Positions 35,936 through 46,672 of a DNA stretch of 64,000 nt are shown here, piece by piece; positions within the stretch are counted from its first letter, which is position 1, and each line of letters opens with the position of its first letter. The position numbers and the translations under genes are program-made. The stretch is from positions 116,522,062-116,586,061 of the forward strand of contig NC_134367.1 in NCBI RefSeq assembly GCF_035582795.1. The letters are read 5' to 3'. The notes beneath the pieces are model-generated. The model saw only the letters and a list, made by a program, of their open reading frames with translations, searched no databases and was not told where the DNA came from. The DNA is from Mycteria americana. Its lineage: Eukaryota > Chordata > Aves > Ciconiiformes > Ciconiidae.

Positions 35936-38900
35936 CAGCAGAGACCAAGGTGTACGTGGGGAACCTGGGCACGGGCGCGGGCAAAGGCGAGCTGGAGAGA
36001 GCCTTCAGCTACTACGGGCCCCTGAGAACCGTGTGGATCGCGAGGAACCCGCCGGGGTTTGCTTTCGTGGAGTTTGAAGACCCGAGGGATGCTGAAGATG
36101 CTGTCCGTGGACTTGATGGGAAGTACGTGTGCATTTCAGATGTTTGCAGGAGCTACAGCCGTTTTTAAAACCAGAGAGAGAATCGGGGTTTTCTCTCTTG
36201 TTTCTTCTCCTTTTTGTAGTTCTGCCATAAACAATAACGATTAACTTAGAGCCATCATGGACTTGTTGCAGGGTGATATGTGGCTCCAGGGTTAGAGTGG
36301 AAGTGTCAACAGGGATGCCTCGTCGCTCCCGTTATGACAGGCCTCCTGCACGGCGCCCCTTTGACCCTAATGACAGATGCTATGAGTGTGGTGAGAAAGG
36401 CCACTATGCTTATGATTGTCACCGCTATAGTCGCCGAAGGAGGAGCAGGTACGTGTGGGGCCAGAGTGGCTGGGTTGCTTCACCGGTTCACTTTTGTGTA
36501 GCTCTTGTTAGCAAAGAACAGAATGTTACGCCAGTTTTCTTTAAACTTTAACGCTAGAATAAATGTATAGGTATATATTACAATTTGTTGCTATTTCTAT
36601 CAAATGTTAATATCTTAATAATCAACCTGGTCAAAACCTTTCAGGTTTCTTCGTTTGAGTCAGTCGCCTTGATTCAGAATGTCACGAGCCTTAAGATTTC
36701 ATGCTGAGGCGCCTTGCAAATCCGACACTTAAGATCCTCCTAGACCTTGAGGTGATCAGCATAAGAGGCCAGATCCCCTCGAGCCATCTACACGTAGCTT
36801 CACCTTATTCTTTAAGGGCAGAAAATTTGAGACGGTGATCGCCGTAACAGTAAATTTGGCTTTCAATTGGGGCCCCCCTCCGGTTTAGAAAGAGGAACAC
36901 CAGATTGACCACATTCCCACCTAGAAAAATCTTCTTGCGTCAATCAAGCCTCACCCTGGCTCATTGGGCTGTCAGTTTGATCGTCGTTAGATTGAAGAGA
37001 ACACCTAGATGCAGCGATCGGCTATAGATACTTCTAGATCGTCTAGATCTGCTAGACCTTGGGCCAAAGAGGGTCGACCTGCAAACTTGCAAGGTTTATT
37101 TTAAATACGCATTACAGTGTTTTCTATTCTAATGTAATTCTGCAATGTAATTCAGCTTTTAACATTTTTCTAGGTAGTAAAATGCTCAAGACAAGTAGGC
37201 CCAGAGATTTTTCCAACTGACAGATGCTAGTTCTTTAGTTGTCTGAAATCAGTTTTGACTTCAGCAGGGCCTCACGTGCACCGATTGCTGCAGCTGTTTC
37301 CTGATACCTGTTTTCTCTAACCTAAAACCAGGTCCCGGTCTAGATCCCGTTCAAGGTCCCGAGGAAGAAGGTATTCTCGGTCACGCAGTCGGAGTCGTGG
37401 TAGGAGGTGTGCTTAAGTTCGTCTTTTGTTCCTATTTGCTTCTTTTGCTTAGAAAAAGCTACACTTGTACAACTCTTTAATTCACTTCTTTGCAGGTCCA
37501 GGTCAGCTTCCTATCGTAGGTCCCGGTCTGTTTCTCCTCGTAGGTCTAGGTCTGTGTCCCCCCGCCGGTCCCGATCGGGTTCCTTGAAGAGATCAAGGTA
37601 ATTAGTAGTAATTTTTAATAGGTTGTGTGTTTTGTTTTTGTTGTTGTTTTTTGTTTTAGTTAAGGGATTCAAAAAGGTATTGGATAGCAGACTCTGAAAG
37701 GTGTTCACCTCTAGAAATCAGACTTTATCATACTTTAAAATGTTTCTGATTATCCTAGTTGAATTTACAGGCATGGTAATACAATTAGCCATGAGACCCT
37801 ATACAGCTGCATATCTCATGATGAATTTTGATGTCTAAAACGCCCAATGATCACGTAGGTTTTAAGTTCAACGTGTAGACATTAATCTAAGTAGTGCTGT
37901 AATTGTCATCACTTCTGGTTGAGTTGACTTCTTTGATTTTGTTTTAATTTGTCTTAATTCTTTATTTCAGGTCTAGATCAAGATCCAGGTCTAGATCCAG
38001 ATCTGTTACATGGCCCCGAAGCAGGTAAGATCTCTTCTGTGACTACACATACTTAGTAAAAGTTGCTTAAAAGTCTGTTTAGGCTTTCTAACAGCTGTTA
38101 ACATTTTCAGAAAAAGCTGTGTTTTCTCTCCACTAACTTAGGGGTCTGTAGTTTTAAAAAGCAGTGCAGAAGATTGTTCTTTCTCTTTTTATTGTTTTAC
38201 ATATCACTGATATCAGGTCCTGATAGTCATCAGAAGTACTGTTTTGATCAGGTTGCATTAACAGCTAACATAGCAAACAAATTTAGAATTAATCTGAAAA
38301 GTTTTTTTCTTTTTCTTTGTGTAGCACACACAAGATTGTGGATTCTTCTCATTATTTGTCAGAGAAATCAGGATGCCCTTCCGGTAGTGTGTTAAAGCAT
38401 TAATGCATATAGCCAGGCAAGTTGTAAAGGGCTTGCTAGTGCCATGAGTGTTACAGATGTTTCCAGCTCTGTTGAATAACAAAGTGGCAGTCTGGAGGAG
38501 CGGAATTAAATTTGAGATAAACACCTGTCAGAGTTACTTTGTACCAACAAATGTGCTATAAGAGTGATGATCAAATTTTAAAGGAACACAGGATGTCATT
38601 CATTCTCTTAAGTTGTAGTTTAATCCTTCCATAGTAAGTGAATGCAGCTTGTGCCTTGTGCAACCTTGTCCAGGCAGCGTGGCTGACATAGGCTGATTGG
38701 ATGTCCTCGGCAAGCTGTCATAGGAGAACAAGAGTAAATTGAAGTTCTGCTCTGAAGGAGATGGTACTGCTCTTGCCCCAGCCCGTTCCCAGGCCTACTG
38801 TTCTGGTTTGATGGCTGCTCTCTGAAATAAATAACACAATAGTCAACCACGAAGAAACACGAAAAAATAAAGGGAAGCTTTAGCTGAAGGGAGTAAGGTG

Positions 38901-41900
38901 GAAAAATCTACAGCTGAAGATGGGAGATTCACTGCTGAAAGGTGGTGGTGGCATTTTCTGAGAGTGGAACAGCAAGCAATGACAGGAGTTTTTAGGGAAT
39001 GGAGAGATGAAAACCAGAAGATGTTTTGACAATTAAGAGCAGAAACTCACACATAACAGTCCAGAAGCTAGTAAAAACAGAAGGGAAATTCCCTGGGGCA
39101 GTAGAGCAATGCCTTTCACTGATCAGGTACACTTTCTCTACCTGTTGCTAAGATATGGTGAAACTTAATACCAGTTGTTCCAGTGTGACTTAATCATGGC
39201 TCATCACTTTGCTGTCATTGATGAGCAGAAAATGGCTACAGCCAACAGGCTCTCAAAGAGAAAAACATCTTGATTTTACCACCATTGTTTTCTTTTTTTT
39301 AGTACCAGGATGGTTTTCTGCAGTGTAAAGGATGCTTTTAGTGAAATTTCTAGACTATTGTGTGACACCTTTCATTGAAAATAGAGATTAAGTGACTGAG
39401 GCAGAGGAAATTACAGGCATACAAGTACAGAGAAGTGGCAAAATATTGGTGTTTAACTCTTAATGAAGTCACTGTTAAACTTCCACATGAGGCAATTGAA
39501 AGATAGTTTCTTTACAGAAGAATCAAAGGAATGCATAGCACCCAGAGACACGCTCTTGATTTATAAGGAAGACAGACTGAATAAGTATTACACGATGTTT
39601 CTGGTTTGACAGCGTCAAAGTGTACATCTGGAAGTTGTGGAAAGCCTTGGATGTGGAAAGTAGAACAGTTCCTTTGGGAACCTAAACATTTCAGTTATTC
39701 TTTTAGGCAGTATTAGTGTTCTTATGGTGCAGCAGTCTTATCTCAAAGACTGACATTTTTGACAGTCTTTTCACAAGGGTTAAGTTCAGACAGATTTAAA
39801 AAAATATTTTGAGCAAGTGCATATATAAGATGAAGTGCACTGAGGAGATGTTTGTAGGAGTGTGCTGCCTGCAGCCATTTTCAACTATAGTGGTAGATGT
39901 CAGTCAAGCCTAATAAAACTTGCAAGTTTAGAGCATGGTTTTTTTATTAGCTTTGTGAAAATACTGGTCAGGATTTGGGTTGTTCATGTATTCCTGCCAC
40001 CTGCATCAGCAAACACCAGTCAGCCAGGGACCAAAGTACAGAGCAACATGTGCACCATCCATTTAAAAAGCTTTCTTCTGAAACTTAGCAGGAAAAGCCC
40101 TGGAAGCTCACAGGATTCTATCTGTTCAGCATGACAGTTCTTGCACATTTACTGTGAATCTTGGTGTCTCAAATGTGGGAACATGCCTGCTACCAGCTTC
40201 CCTGCTGAGCTGTGTTTTTTCTTCTTTTTGTAGGTCTAGGTCTCATGGCAGATCAAAGTCTGGCTCGCCGGCTAAGAGGTAAGCATACAGAGATAAAGCC
40301 CGCAGTAGTATCTAGAATTCAGTATTAGGTTTGCATGATTAACAGAGCCTGGTCCTTTAGAAAAGAATCCTGCATACATGGGTGACCAGCTAATCTGTTT
40401 GCAATATGACTGAGATTATAACATTTCCTTTGCAGCTATTTGGAATATATTCCTTACCCATCTCTTTGTTTTCATTAACTCTTTGTAGTTTCCAACATAG
40501 TACTGATTTTTTTGTGTCTTTGTGCTCAGTTCTGTTAAATTTTTCTATCCATCAGATAACGGGCTTCAGCTTTATTAATGCTGTTGATAAAACAGCAGGA
40601 GCCTGTGATGATGATGTTTCTTTTCTCAAAGCTTCACCTCAGTACCACCCCTTTTTTTCCTGTTTTCTTTACTGAAGACAGTTCCTTAAAATTAATCTCC
40701 ATGCTAAATGAATTGAGAATCCCTGTCAGAGTAAAAGTTGATTTGAAAACTTTGCCATTTTGAAGAGCTTCTGGCTAGATTCCCATAATAATTCTATTGC
40801 CGTCTAAGATGCGTATTTTTTTGAATATAAAAGTTCCATTTGCCCTTTAAGCTGCATTGATGATATTCTGTTTTGACAGTCGGTCAAAGTCCCGATCACC
40901 ATCTCCAAAGAGAAGGTATGTTGATCTCCCTACTAATAACGTAGACTCCGTAGAGCTGGCATTTTAGTATCTGCAGTGATCTCTGCTGAGGAGTTTGACT
41001 GCTGCTTGTAGGAAAATACTGGAAAGGTATTTTGCCAAGATCTCTTCGACAGAAATAATGTTGTGATTGTGGTTTTATATATGGTACTACATATGTGGTA
41101 ATAATTCCTTGGGATACTGGTTACGTAGCAGTGTTACGTCACACCTTTGTCTGCTCCTGTATTCATTTCAGTTCACTAACAGTTTTATTGCACAGTGACT
41201 TCCTACTGGTGAAAGCACAGAATAAAGCTTTGAGTCTCATTAAAAGCTGCAGTGAGGTTGGGGAAGATAGGGTGGAGTAACCTGACGTAGTAGTCGGGAA
41301 TGGAAGATCGAGTCTGTTATTTTTACTGCTGTTACTCAGATTATTTTTTTTCCCAATAAGTTGGTAAATAATTATCTGTGTGTGTGTGTGCATATATGTG
41401 TAGTGACAGAATCAGCAGCATTTTTTTCCCTAGTTTGAATTCTTTAATAGTTCGTTTTTACAACTTCAGTGTTCAGAATTTGCAGGGAGGGGCTATATCC
41501 TGGTAAGAATAGCTGTAGACCTGCCATGATGTGTCCCTTGCCTTGGTGATCCTTCTGCCCTGCAAGTTGTTTCTTTTTTTGTTTGTTTGTTTGGGGTTGT
41601 TTTGTTTTTTTTTTTAAACATACTTACAGAACATCTACACTTAGGTTTGCTTTGTTTAAAAACGTGGCTGTATGTAGTCTAACCTCAAAAACAATCACAA
41701 GGGACTGGAATAAATGCTCATAAATGCTGAGTGATCGCCATAATAGGTTTTGACAAGCTGCTGTATCAGAACAGTGAAGAAATATCCTGCCTCCATGAAG
41801 GTTGCTATTAGTAGTACCCTTTAGATGACTTTACAAAGATACATTTAAATTGTATTACAAAAATAACAGCAGAGAAATTAAAAAATGTGAAAGTAAAAAA

Positions 41901-42146
41901 AAAAATAGATGTATTATCTCTAACATTAAATCATCAACACATTGACTTTGTCAATAGCGATTGGTTATTTTATTAAAAAACAGTGCTGACAGGGTGCCGG
42001 AGTAGTGTAGGTATCCTCCTGTTGCTTTTTCCTGTATTTATGAATCCCAAATGACTACTGAAATGTTAACTGTGGATTCTTTTCCTTTCAGTCGTTCACC
42101 ATCAGGAAGCCCTCAAAGAAGTGCAAGTCCTGAAAGAATGGATTAA
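35557..42146 (+). CDS. SRSF7: SRSF7 copy 2: serine/arginine-rich splicing factor 7, 250 aa, at the ancestral position
   Basis: Nine coding exons: 35557-35584, 35942-36122, 36272-36448, 37332-37406, 37496-37597, 37971-38024, 40234-40278, 40880-40915 and 42092-42146 (TAA 42144-42146). All introns are GT-AG, and every junction from exon 2 on is phase 2. The protein starts [18 protein letters not shown]. It has an RRM (RNP1 GFAFVEF), the CCHC knuckle [14 protein letters not shown] that distinguishes SRSF7 from SRSF3, and an RS domain of RS dipeptides ([12 protein letters not shown]) ending SASPERMD, as in mammals. It is a nuclear splicing and mRNA-export adaptor whose RS domain is phosphorylated by SR-protein kinases. 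The mammalian gene order places SRSF7 exactly here, between GEMIN6 and GALM, so this is taken as the parent of copy 1. The exon 2 acceptor is a cagcag tandem. Confidence 0.96.
36272..36448 (+). CDS. SRSF7: SRSF7 copy 2 exon 3 (end of RRM and CCHC zinc knuckle)
   Basis: Encodes [34 protein letters not shown], the zinc knuckle [14 protein letters not shown] and the start of the RS domain. From 36276 into the intron to about 36537 only one base differs from copy 1 (36371 against 23604, synonymous). At the exon start copy 1 reads KIICGS where copy 2 reads KVICGS. Confidence 0.94.
36602..37230 (+). promoter_or_regulatory. SRSF7: Intron-3 ultraconserved block with poison-exon region, SRSF7 copy 2
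   Basis: Counterpart of 22747-23375. The 629-bp block lies between exons 3 and 4 and differs from copy 1 at one base. Multiple stops occur in all frames. In mammals this intron contains the NMD-inducing exon used for SRSF7 autoregulation; identity of the region is inferred from position and extreme conservation between the copies. Confidence 0.82.
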
Positions 42147-42379
42147 AGTTATGAAGTTAATCTTTTAGGAAGAAAGTTATTTTGCTTACATTATTATAAG
42201 GGATTTTGTGGTGTCTTTGTAAATGTAAGAATGTAGATAGAAGAGTATATCAACTAAAATTTGGCATGATCTGGGTCTTCTGAGTTAGTCACACCAATAG
42301 ACTAGCACAGGTCTCTTTTTATTGTATGAATTAACTTCCTGTGATATGAAAATGTGGGACTTTTTTATTGGCACATTGA

Positions 42380-42385
42380 AATAAA
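42380..42385 (+). terminator. SRSF7: SRSF7 copy 2 polyadenylation signal (AATAAA)
   Basis: AATAAA 234 bp after the stop, in a context shared with copy 1 (cattgaaataaa). It defines a short 3' UTR. Confidence 0.85.
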
Positions 42386-42399
42386 ATGTGTATTTTTAA

Positions 42400-45300
42400 C
42401 TAAAACTTCTCTGTAGTAACCCTGCTGCTTCTGTTAACATTTGGGTAATTTTAGCTGTGTGCCATGTAATGTGGATGAAAAATACCTAAAATGGGAATGA
42501 CTAAAATCGGTGTCTTCTCAAACTAGTCACTTTTCACATTTATTGTTGAATGGTCTTTGGTGAAAGGATCAGTTTCTGCTTTCTTTGAAATTGAATTTAA
42601 AATCCATCTCTGTCTGCAGATGGATAAAAATTTGCATATGCCCTTTTTATTCCTTTATGATATTTAGTGGGCATTCATTCTTCTCCCTGATACAATTATT
42701 CTGCAAAGCTTACTCTCTGGTGCTTGACTAGTTGTGATACCAGATGCCCAGAAACTTAAGGATGAGCTTTTATTCAAAACACTGACATCTTTTAAATGAA
42801 TAACATCTGCAGAAACCTCTAAACGTAATAGAAATGAATAACTTGACAATTGCTACTTTTGCTTGTTGCATTTTTTAGTTCTTTAGGCTATTAATATAAA
42901 GAAAACTTCTTAAAATGTCTCAAGGCATGTTTTCCTTTTTTGAGGGAAGACGTAAGGTCTTCTGACCTAATTTCTGAAGGACCTTAGGAGAATGTGTTTG
43001 AGAGGCAGAAGAAAGCTCTTAGTCTTTCTGCAGCTCGCTCAAACTTTCCTCCTCAAAGTGAAAGATTCTGAAGCTGACCTCAGGAATTCTAACCTGCTTC
43101 ACAGAAATTGGTACGGTTTTAAAGCAGTCCAGATCCTGGAGATGACTTTGTTGAATTAAGCTAATTTCTTACAGCAAATACACACCTGCAGGATTAATTA
43201 TTTGTGTATAGGTATGTCACACTGTTTGTCCTCATTGTGTAGTCAAGAATTGCATGATAAGGCACTTTATTGACACAGATCACAGCAGAAGACTGGAAAC
43301 AACGTTAGACTGTGAACAAACAAACTGGTAGGCAGAGGGGGAAAATAGCAGACTTTTTTAACTGCGATGGGATATCTAGCAGAAATAAAGGCCAGTTTCG
43401 GCAGTAAACAAGCACTGAAGTGGAAAGTGAGGCCTGTTTGGGCTTCTTACGAAATCTGTCGTGGCGGTTTGCTTCCAATGTGTAAACCACAGCAGAGCAT
43501 CTTAAATGAAAAAAAAATACAAGATTAACTTCAGTCACAGCTTGGGTAACCCGTGATTTTCAAAAAACAGGTTTCCCGTTAACAATGACTTCATGGAGCT
43601 TTTTCAGTGTATGAGTAAATAGTCCAGATTCTGAACATACTGTCATGTTGCAGCATTGTCTGGCCTTTATGCCGAGTCCTAACTGTTGTGGTGCTTGGTG
43701 TCTGCCTGGACACTCCCGCGGTGCTCAGCGATGGGGATTAGTGTTTCGTTTGCCAGGTGCAATGATCAATATTCTGGCAATATCCATTAAATTACACTGT
43801 CGCTGCAGTGGGAGGGCGGGGGGTGACACAAATGTTGCCCTGCAGTGATTTACCAGAAATGCCCAAAGCCTGTGACTTGTGTTTGGAATATTTATTGGTT
43901 GTGCATTGCCTGCCCGGTTTATAGTGTACCTGGTGAGAGGCACATGTACGCTGCTGCTCTGGAATTTGATCAGCTTTTTTCTCTTATGTACTCTTAAGGC
44001 AAACCTACTCCACAATAAACCTGCAGACTAATACAACAGCTGTGCTGGTACCTGTTTTTCAGTACCCAGAGGCACTGTGGAAGACGGAGCAGAGGAGCCT
44101 GGGCTTCTGTAGGGGACTGGGGTTCCTCTAAACCCAGGCTTAGCAGTAAGAACCTGAGCAAAGGGGCAGGGCTGTGCCGGCAGGGGCGGCCCTGCCTGTG
44201 GCTGTGGCCAGTATGAAGGACAGCCAGCACTTCTGAGGTGCAGAGAGGGAGCAGTGGCAAATCTGGTGTCTGCGCTTCTGTGCAGCTGTAGTGACCAAAA
44301 TTGAGGGTGGCTGTGCTGCTTCCCTCAGCTCCAGTTGTCATCCTTGGAGCAGGCTGCGCAGCTCCAGCTCTCACCTGAGTTTGGTAGCATTTCACCAAAA
44401 ATTCCATACAGTGTTTGTGAACTCTTGGAAGAGATGCCTGGACAGGGCTGTGTTTATGTGACCACTGCTGCTGTGACCCTGGGCCCTGCTCCTCGGAGCG
44501 GGGTGTGCATGCCCTGCGCAGCCTGGTTGGGGGTGGGGGGCAAGGGGGCGTGTACCCGAGGTTTCCAGTGTGGTGGGCAAACCCCACTCTCATAGGGGTG
44601 ATGGTGCTTCTGCCCCTGGTTTGCAACCTAGCATTTCCTGAGCTTGGATCAGTTGGGCTTCATTCTCCAAATTATACCAGCCCTTAACTGCAGCCATGTA
44701 ACGTGACCACTGTGCGTGTCCGTGCACTCGGGGCATCGCAGGAGAGCAGCGGGGTGCTCGTTTTGGGGGTCAGGGTGGCAGAACTGACCGTGACAGGTCT
44801 GCCACGTTTGCAAGTCCAATGGCCAGGCACTTCCACTGGGGACAAGATCATTCCCGCAGCTCTGCAGCCGAGGAAGCATGCTGGAGTGCTGTGGGCCCTG
44901 ACCACAATCTGGCAGTGGGAGCCCAGCCCGGGGCTTGTGCAGTCCCTTTGGCAGCAGCATGGCAGGAGAAGGTGGGAGTCAGGCTGTGGTGCCTCGCACA
45001 GGGTGCCTGGCTCAAGGGCTAGCTACCCCCATGTCTCTGGGGAGAAGGGTGCTAGCTCCCTAATATGATGGCACTGCTTGTGCCAATTTTTTAATGAAAC
45101 CTCAGAAACATGGAGGTTTTCATCAGACAGGCCCCTGTTAACAGGGTTTTAGGGATGATACATATTTCACGTGGAAACACAACATTAAGATGATGGTTTT
45201 CCTCCTGCAGTTGTATATTCAGGACTACAGATGGATGCACCCACTTCACTTCAGCAGCCAAGGCATAGTGCGGGAGATGCCCTTGTGCAGCTGTTGCTGC

Positions 45301-46400
45301 TGGCTTTGAAATAGGAGTTAAGCCAGAGGAGCTAGGGCAGCCAGCTGGGATAATCCCAGCACACGGTCCTCTGCAAAGCTATTCTGCGCAACCACTGCAT
45401 ACCCATGTCATCGCAATGCTGCTGTCAGACCTGGTGGCTCTGGCCACGAGGTCTGCTCTGTTGCCCGGCGTGGGAAGGGTAGGGCAGCCTTTGATGAGCT
45501 GACACCGAGCTGTGGGGCAGGTCAGTTGTGGGGAGAGAGCAGCAGGCAGCACAGCTCAGGGCACTTTGCTGGGAATAGCTGATGTTGTAACAAACAATCA
45601 CAACTTTATCAGCCTTCCCACATGCTCCACATGAATATTGCGAGATATTCCCCTGCAATATGTTTGAGCTGCAACATGCCATGTCCCTAAACAAGGTGTT
45701 TTCAGTGCATTTTTTTTACTGTGAAACAAAACCTAATGCCCAGGGTGAGGCTGGACAGAGGGTAAGAGCTTTGCACAGACCAGATAGAGGCAGAGGTCGT
45801 GACAGGAGTTAAAGCCAGCAGAAACCATGGGTGAAAACCACAGAGGAGGAAAAAAGTTCTCAAATGGAATGTATCACCCAGGGTAGTTTGAAAGCACCAT
45901 TTGGCACCTGGCAGGATTTCTGGCTAACCTGCTAGAGGCACTTACCCCTCTTGGTGGCAGGAGTCAGCATCCCCTTTCCTTAAGCGGTGTTGAACACGAG
46001 CCATGTGGTGTGGTTGTATTCCTCACCCGGTCGGAGTAGGGCATTGGGGAAGTGGGGCTGGGAAGAGGCAGCAGCACGTCAATGATTGTGAGCACACATC
46101 ACGGGACCAGAAAGGGTCACGAGGGCACGGCCACATCTGCTCGGCCTTCCTGGGGCAGCGTCCCACAGCTCCTGCCTGGCATTTCCAGCAGCAGTGTTTA
46201 ACTGCCCGTTACTTGCCGGCTGGCTGAGTGGGTGAGTCCTCCCCCTGGTTGAATTCAGGCCCTGTGGGGAGGACGTGGCAAGGCCCTGGTGGGGTCTTCT
46301 GCTCAGTCACTGGCCAACCCCTGCCTAACGCTGCAGGATGCTGTGACCTGTGCCTACCTCAGTTCTGGTGTCTACAAAGCGTCCCCTCACCAAACGGACT
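42400..46400. other. Region between the convergent 3' ends of SRSF7 copy 2 and GALM
   Basis: No gene recognised. Minus-strand AATAAA at 43891-43896 and 43266-43271 could end GALM transcripts (3' UTR of about 2.5 or 3.1 kb). An ATTAAA overlaps the GALM stop itself. ORFs of 100-210 codons in 43994-45068 lack similarity and are GC-driven. Confidence 0.4.
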
Positions 46401-46404
46401 CCGT

Positions 46405-46672
46405 TCATATATTTAATGCCCCAGAGACATGGGTGGTGGTGGTATGGTCCTCTGCCACGGGACCTGAGCAGCTCCCAGGAGTGGGGAAATGGTTCACCTT
46501 GTTGATGGCGTCGGGCCAGTTCTGGGTTTCCAGGCAGAAAGCTGAGTGCTTGGGGTACGCGATGGCGCCTTTGCCCTTCAGGGAGCTGTCCAGGTTGTTC
46601 CCAGTGTAAAACTGGACGCCAGGCTGGGTGGTGTGAACTTCCATGGCCCTGCCGGTGGGTGGGTGGTGAACC
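46405..46672 (-). CDS. GALM: GALM last exon with altered C-terminus
   Basis: Begins [20 protein letters not shown] and keeps [14 protein letters not shown] and the catalytic ETQNWPD. The following 35 codons (to ...VSGALNI) only partly match the family. DHTT re-emerges in the original frame, which suggests a local frameshift followed by a compensating one, then loss of the usual stop. Whether this is real biology or consensus error cannot be told here. Confidence 0.85.

Noticed and set aside
41380-41401. GT/AT microsatellite in SRSF7 copy 2 intron 8
   Set aside because: Short simple repeat with no sign of function.
43994-45068. ORFs of 210 and 121 codons
   Set aside because: No domain or splice context; GC-rich intergenic or GALM 3' UTR sequence.
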